DNA of 7,026 nt from an uncultured Actinomycetes bacterium (GTDB taxonomy: Bacteria; Actinomycetota; Thermoleophilia; Gaiellales; F1-60-MAGs149), in assembly GCA_903960645.1 (NCBI GenBank), contig CAJCBN010000408.1, positions 1 to 7,026 of the forward strand, in the 5' to 3' direction. Shown here piece by piece: positions 4,720 to 7,026 of this stretch; position 1 is the first letter of the stretch, and each line of letters starts with the position of its first letter. Under the pieces are notes generated by a model. It had not been told where the DNA came from and made no database searches. It saw only the letters and a program-made list of their open reading frames with translations. A program made the position numbers and the translations under genes.

Positions 4720-6459
4720 CTACTTCGTGACCGTGAAGTACTTGACCTGGGCCTTCGTCGTCGTCGTGCTGTCGGAGGCGGTGATGATCGCCTTCCACCG
4801 GCCGGTCGTCAGCGGCGTGCGGCCGACGCGACCGGTGAACGAGATCGCATTGGCACCCGTCTTGCCACCCTTGGCACCGGACGAGCGGTAGAGGTACTGC
4901 TTCTTCACGTAGCCGACCTTCTGGAAGGCGACGGTGACGTTGGCGTTCTCCGACAGCGTGTACGTGATGGTCGTGCCGACCGGCGCGGCACGCACGGCGG
5001 TCGTGTGGCTGCCGACGCGGAAGCTGGAGCGGGACAGGCCGACGCGGGTCAAGGTCAGGATCGGCGCCGGGTTGAAGGTCGCGCTGGCCGCACGGGCCTG
5101 CGACATCGTCACGGTGCAGGTGCTGAGCAGCTTGAAGCCCGAGCAGGCACCGGCCCAGCCGGCGAAGTCAGTCAGCGGACTCTCGACAGCGGTCAGCGTC
5201 ACCTTCACGTTGCGCGCGAACGGCGCGGCGCAGACGGCGCCGCAGTTGAGGCCGATCGGCGAGGAGACGATGCTGCCCGCCCCGGTGCCACGCTTGGTGA
5301 GCGTCAGGACGTAGGTGACGACCGCCGGATTGAACGTCGCCTGGACGCTCTGCGACTGGCTCATCGTCACGGTGCAGGTCTTCGCCGTGCCGGTGCAGGC
5401 GCCGGTCCAGCCGGTGAAGACGAAGCCCGTCCCCGGCGTCGCGGTCAGCGTCACGGTGGCCATGTCGGGGAAGTCGTTGGCGCAGAGCTGGCCGCAGAAG
5501 ATCCCGTTCTGCGTTGCCGCTGTCGGCGCTGCCGTGACCGTGCTGGTCGCCGCGCCGGTGCCGGCCTTGGAGACCATCAGCGCCCAGCGGGATGCGACGA
5601 TGTCAGTGGGATTGTTCGACGTGTTGATGAAGACCGGCGCGGTGATGGCGGGGGTCAGGCTGGCGGCGCCGATCGAGCCGCCGGTCTGCGCGGTCCAGAA
5701 GAACGAGGTACCCGTCTCGGTCAGGCCGACGGCCGGAGCCGGCAGCGCCAGGTAGGTCGGCGTGACCTGCAGGCCGGTGCTCACCGTGGCGCTGCTGATC
5801 TGCGAGGCGCCCGCGTTGATCCAGTAGAGGCGCTGGCCGTCCGACGAGATCGAGGTCGGCGACGACACGGCGCCCGCGACCTGAGCGTTGGAGACGAAGT
5901 TGGCGTTCGCCCCCGAGCCGTCGAGGCCGATGCGGCCGATCGAGTTGGCGTCGCCCCAGTAGATGTAGGCACCGTCCGACCAGATGGAGGTGATCTGGCC
6001 GACGGGCGCCTGATACCACTGCCAGCCGGTCTGCGGCTGCGCGCCGGAGGTCGTGGCACGGCCGATGAAGCCGTTGTCGGCCCAGTAGATGAACTGCCCG
6101 ACGACGACCACGCCCGTGGGCGCGCTCAGGGCGCCCGGCGCGATGTAGCTCTGCACCGCGCCCTGGAGGTTCGCGATGCCGATGTGCGCCGAGCTCGCGC
6201 TCGTCCAGTAGAGCGCGCTGCTGGTGACGAAGACCGAGTTCGGGATGTCGCCGGTCGCGTACGTCGTGATGCCACCCGATGGTGCCCCGATCGCGGCGCT
6301 CGTGAGCGAACCGGTCTGGTTGTTGACCCAGTAGAGGCGACCGTTCTCGGTGGCGGGCGCGGCCGCGGCCGCGGCCGCGAGAGCGAGCAGCGCACTCACC
6401 GCGAGGGCAGCGGTGAGCAGGAGGCGGACAGGGCGGGGCATGTGCGAGGGGAAGACCAT
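4720..6459 (-). CDS. secreted YWTD-type beta-propeller protein with two InlB-type repeats
   Basis: A 579-residue exported protein. After the basic segment PRPVR comes a long Leu/Ala signal core with likely cleavage near residues 34-36. Six blade-like repeats about 42 residues apart carry YW motifs (LYW 42, LYW 83, IYW 124, IYW 166, LYW 211, FFW 253), as in YWTD/LDL-receptor class B propellers; six blades would close one ring. Two repeats of the InlB B/Flg_new type follow at about 296-378 and 384-463, each with FTGW- or FAGW-like G-A-C and CTVTMSQ...ATFNP. Each repeat holds four cysteines (322, 326, 355, 362; 406, 410, 439, 448) and these are the only cysteines. Residues ~470-579 form a beta domain (VGLSRSSFRVG, TITYTLSENANVTVAF, FTGRVG, GRWKAIITASDS) that I link to Thermoleophilia exported proteins. 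No LPXTG motif or C-terminal membrane anchor is seen. Start ATG 6459 is set by the signal peptide and the TATGGT box; a longer reading from 6579 adds 40 residues before the signal. Probably adhesive or ligand-binding; function unknown. Confidence 0.92.
   Translation of the reverse strand: MVFPSHMPRPVRLLLTAALAVSALLALAAAAAAAPATENGRLYWVNNQTGSLTSAAIGAPSGGITTYATGDIPNSVFVTSSALYWTSASSAHIGIANLQGAVQSYIAPGALSAPTGVVVVGQFIYWADNGFIGRATTSGAQPQTGWQWYQAPVGQITSIWSDGAYIYWGDANSIGRIGLDGSGANANFVSNAQVAGAVSSPTSISSDGQRLYWINAGASQISSATVSTGLQVTPTYLALPAPAVGLTETGTSFFWTAQTGGSIGAASLTPAITAPVFINTSNNPTDIVASRWALMVSKAGTGAATSTVTAAPTAATQNGIFCGQLCANDFPDMATVTLTATPGTGFVFTGWTGACTGTAKTCTVTMSQSQSVQATFNPAVVTYVLTLTKRGTGAGSIVSSPIGLNCGAVCAAPFARNVKVTLTAVESPLTDFAGWAGACSGFKLLSTCTVTMSQARAASATFNPAPILTLTRVGLSRSSFRVGSHTTAVRAAPVGTTITYTLSENANVTVAFQKVGYVKKQYLYRSSGAKGGKTGANAISFTGRVGRTPLTTGRWKAIITASDSTTTTKAQVKYFTVTK
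6355..6380. repeat. short GGCCGC tandem repeat inside the signal-peptide codons
   Basis: Three exact GGCCGC units (6361-6378), flanked by near copies, encode part of the alanine run (residues ~28-34) of the propeller protein's signal peptide. Slippage would change the alanine count in steps of two without breaking the frame. Confidence 0.6.
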
Positions 6460-6465
6460 GGAACC

Positions 6466-6471
6466 ACCATA
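6466..6471 (-). promoter_or_regulatory. -10 box TATGGT before the propeller protein, leaderless type
   Basis: TATGGT is followed by GGTTCC (6 nt) and then ATG 6459, which opens directly into the signal peptide. This agreement of -10 spacing and signal peptide fixes the start better than open-frame length does. The 136-bp region to ATG 6596 is shared with the divergent small membrane-protein gene. Confidence 0.6.
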
Positions 6472-6583
6472 CCCCCCGTTTGCCCTGATTCCTGCACGGT
6501 TCCCGCGCACACCTGTGCACGGCACCGCGCCTCCGCCCCCCGGAGTGCGTGCCGAGGCGGTGCCGTCCAGGGCACCCACCGGC

Positions 6584-6589
6584 TAGGGT
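6584..6589 (+). promoter_or_regulatory. -10 box TAGGGT before the 34-residue membrane protein
   Basis: TAGGGT is followed by gatcac (6 nt) and ATG 6596. The same layout stands before six other starts in the window, which supports this small ORF being a gene. Confidence 0.55.
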
Positions 6590-6595
6590 GATCAC

Positions 6596-6700
6596 ATGAG
6601 CCAGACCACAATCCGCGTGATCGCCATCATCCTGCTGATCTCGATCGGGGTCTTCCTGCTCTCCGTCCTCTGGGACCCGATCAACAGCCTCTGGCGCTGA
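6596..6700 (+). CDS. 34-residue single-pass membrane protein
   Basis: A tiny ORF of 34 codons beginning MSQTTIRVIAIILLISIG. One hydrophobic helix covers about residues 7-25, with a single Arg at position 7 near its start, followed by a short tail WDPINSLWR with two tryptophans likely at the membrane interface. The codons are ordinary high-G/C ones (ATC, CTG, CTC, GTC), and the -10 box TAGGGT is exactly 6 nt upstream, giving a leaderless start; there is no ribosome binding site. I do not recognise a family. A role as a small regulator or subunit of a membrane complex is possible, but nothing in the neighbourhood says which. Its TGA is one base from the stop of the convergent MOSC gene. A chance ORF is the alternative, made less likely by the hydrophobic pattern and promoter spacing together. 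Confidence 0.65.
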   Translation: MSQTTIRVIAIILLISIGVFLLSVLWDPINSLWR

Positions 6701-6701
6701 G

Positions 6702-7026
6702 TCAGAGCGGAGCGACCCGGTCGCCGAGCCGGATCGTCCCGGGCGTGACGACGTCGCAGTAGACACCGAGGTTCGGCTCGCCCTTCGCCGTGATCATCGC
6801 GCGCAGGGCGTCGACATCGCGCGTGCCAGAGTCCGGATCGACGGTCGTAACGGCACAGCGGATGCACTCCTCGACCACGCGCAGAACCGCACCACCAACC
6901 TCAATGTCGTGTCCAATCCACGCGTCTTCCTCGAACGGCGCGCCACCGACGGTCTGGATCATCATCCGGAACCGCCGCGGGTCGATCGGGCCGAGACCGA
7001 GGGCATCGATTGACGGCGTGCCGATC
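6702..7026 (-). CDS. second MOSC-domain protein, YcbX/mARC type (N-terminal part beyond window)
   Basis: Only the C-terminal ~107 residues are inside the window; the frame stays open to the right edge, entering at IGTPSIDALG. Aligned by eye without gaps to the first MOSC protein (2425-3171), about 60 of 107 positions are identical, including PRRFRM/ERRFRM, WIGHDI, the CIRC/CERC cysteine pair followed by TT.DP.(S/T)G, LRAM and GVYCDV.TPGT.RLGD. By family analogy, a cysteine of the CIRC pair would hold the molybdenum cofactor; electron donor and substrate are unknown. The internal ATG codons at 6965 and 6962 are not the true start, because conserved MOSC sequence continues upstream of them. The gene ends one base from the stop of the convergent small membrane-protein gene. 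The two MOSC genes are in the same orientation about 3.5 kb apart and look like an old duplication. Confidence 0.92.
   Translation of the reverse strand, partial: IGTPSIDALGLGPIDPRRFRMMIQTVGGAPFEEDAWIGHDIEVGGAVLRVVEECIRCAVTTVDPDSGTRDVDALRAMITAKGEPNLGVYCDVVTPGTIRLGDRVAPL

Noticed and set aside
5005..6591. A 528-codon open frame on the plus strand
   Set aside because: It is antisense to the propeller protein, whose repeats and signal peptide are unmistakable.
5603..6766. A 387-codon open frame on the minus strand overlapping the propeller gene
   Set aside because: It is a shifted frame of the propeller gene, low-complexity and His/Arg-rich, and crosses the small membrane-protein gene.
1..7026. 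Mobile element, CRISPR array, tRNA or rRNA
   Set aside because: No transposase or integrase motifs, no regularly spaced repeats and no cloverleaf-like or rRNA-like stretches were seen on either strand.

Overview
The window is high-GC DNA with strong G/C preference at third codon positions. It reads as a chromosomal segment of a high-GC actinobacterium, most likely class Thermoleophilia (Solirubrobacterales-like). Two things point there. Most genes start directly behind a TANNNT -10 box at a fixed 6-7 nt distance, which is the signature of leaderless mRNAs common in Actinobacteria. The large secreted protein also ends in a Ser/Arg/Gly-rich beta domain that I associate with exported proteins of that class. 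The taxon is an inference from style, not from a marker gene.

Layout, left to right. (1) 1-905, minus: MoxR-family AAA+ ATPase, its C-terminal end cut by the window edge. (2) 1135-1521 and 1561-2424, plus: two exported proteins, a small unknown one and a TIM-barrel protein resembling glycoside hydrolases. (3) 3762-2425, minus: a compact run of DUF4258-like protein (toxin-like), DUF2283 protein (partner) and a YcbX/mARC-type MOSC protein. (4) 3881-4671, plus: a 15-codon leader ORF overlapping by ATGA a class I glutamine amidotransferase. (5) 4681-4710: a large inverted repeat between convergent genes. (6) 6459-4720, minus: a secreted protein with six YWTD-like propeller blades, two InlB-type repeats and a C-terminal beta domain. 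(7) 6596-6700, plus: a 34-residue single-pass membrane protein. (8) 7026-6702, minus: the C-terminal part of a second MOSC protein, a paralogue of the first.

The genes are mostly single units with their own promoters and do not form one pathway. The only tight groups are DUF4258/DUF2283(/MOSC) and leader ORF/amidotransferase. These two groups diverge from a shared ~100-bp region. I see no phage, transposon, CRISPR, rRNA or tRNA. The points most worth a second look are the fixed -10-to-start spacing at seven starts, which corrects several start calls; a near-consensus -10 box inside the DUF2283 gene that could give the presumed antitoxin its own leaderless transcript; the leader ORF; and the tiny membrane protein. 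I do not see a clear novel multi-gene defence or biosynthetic system.
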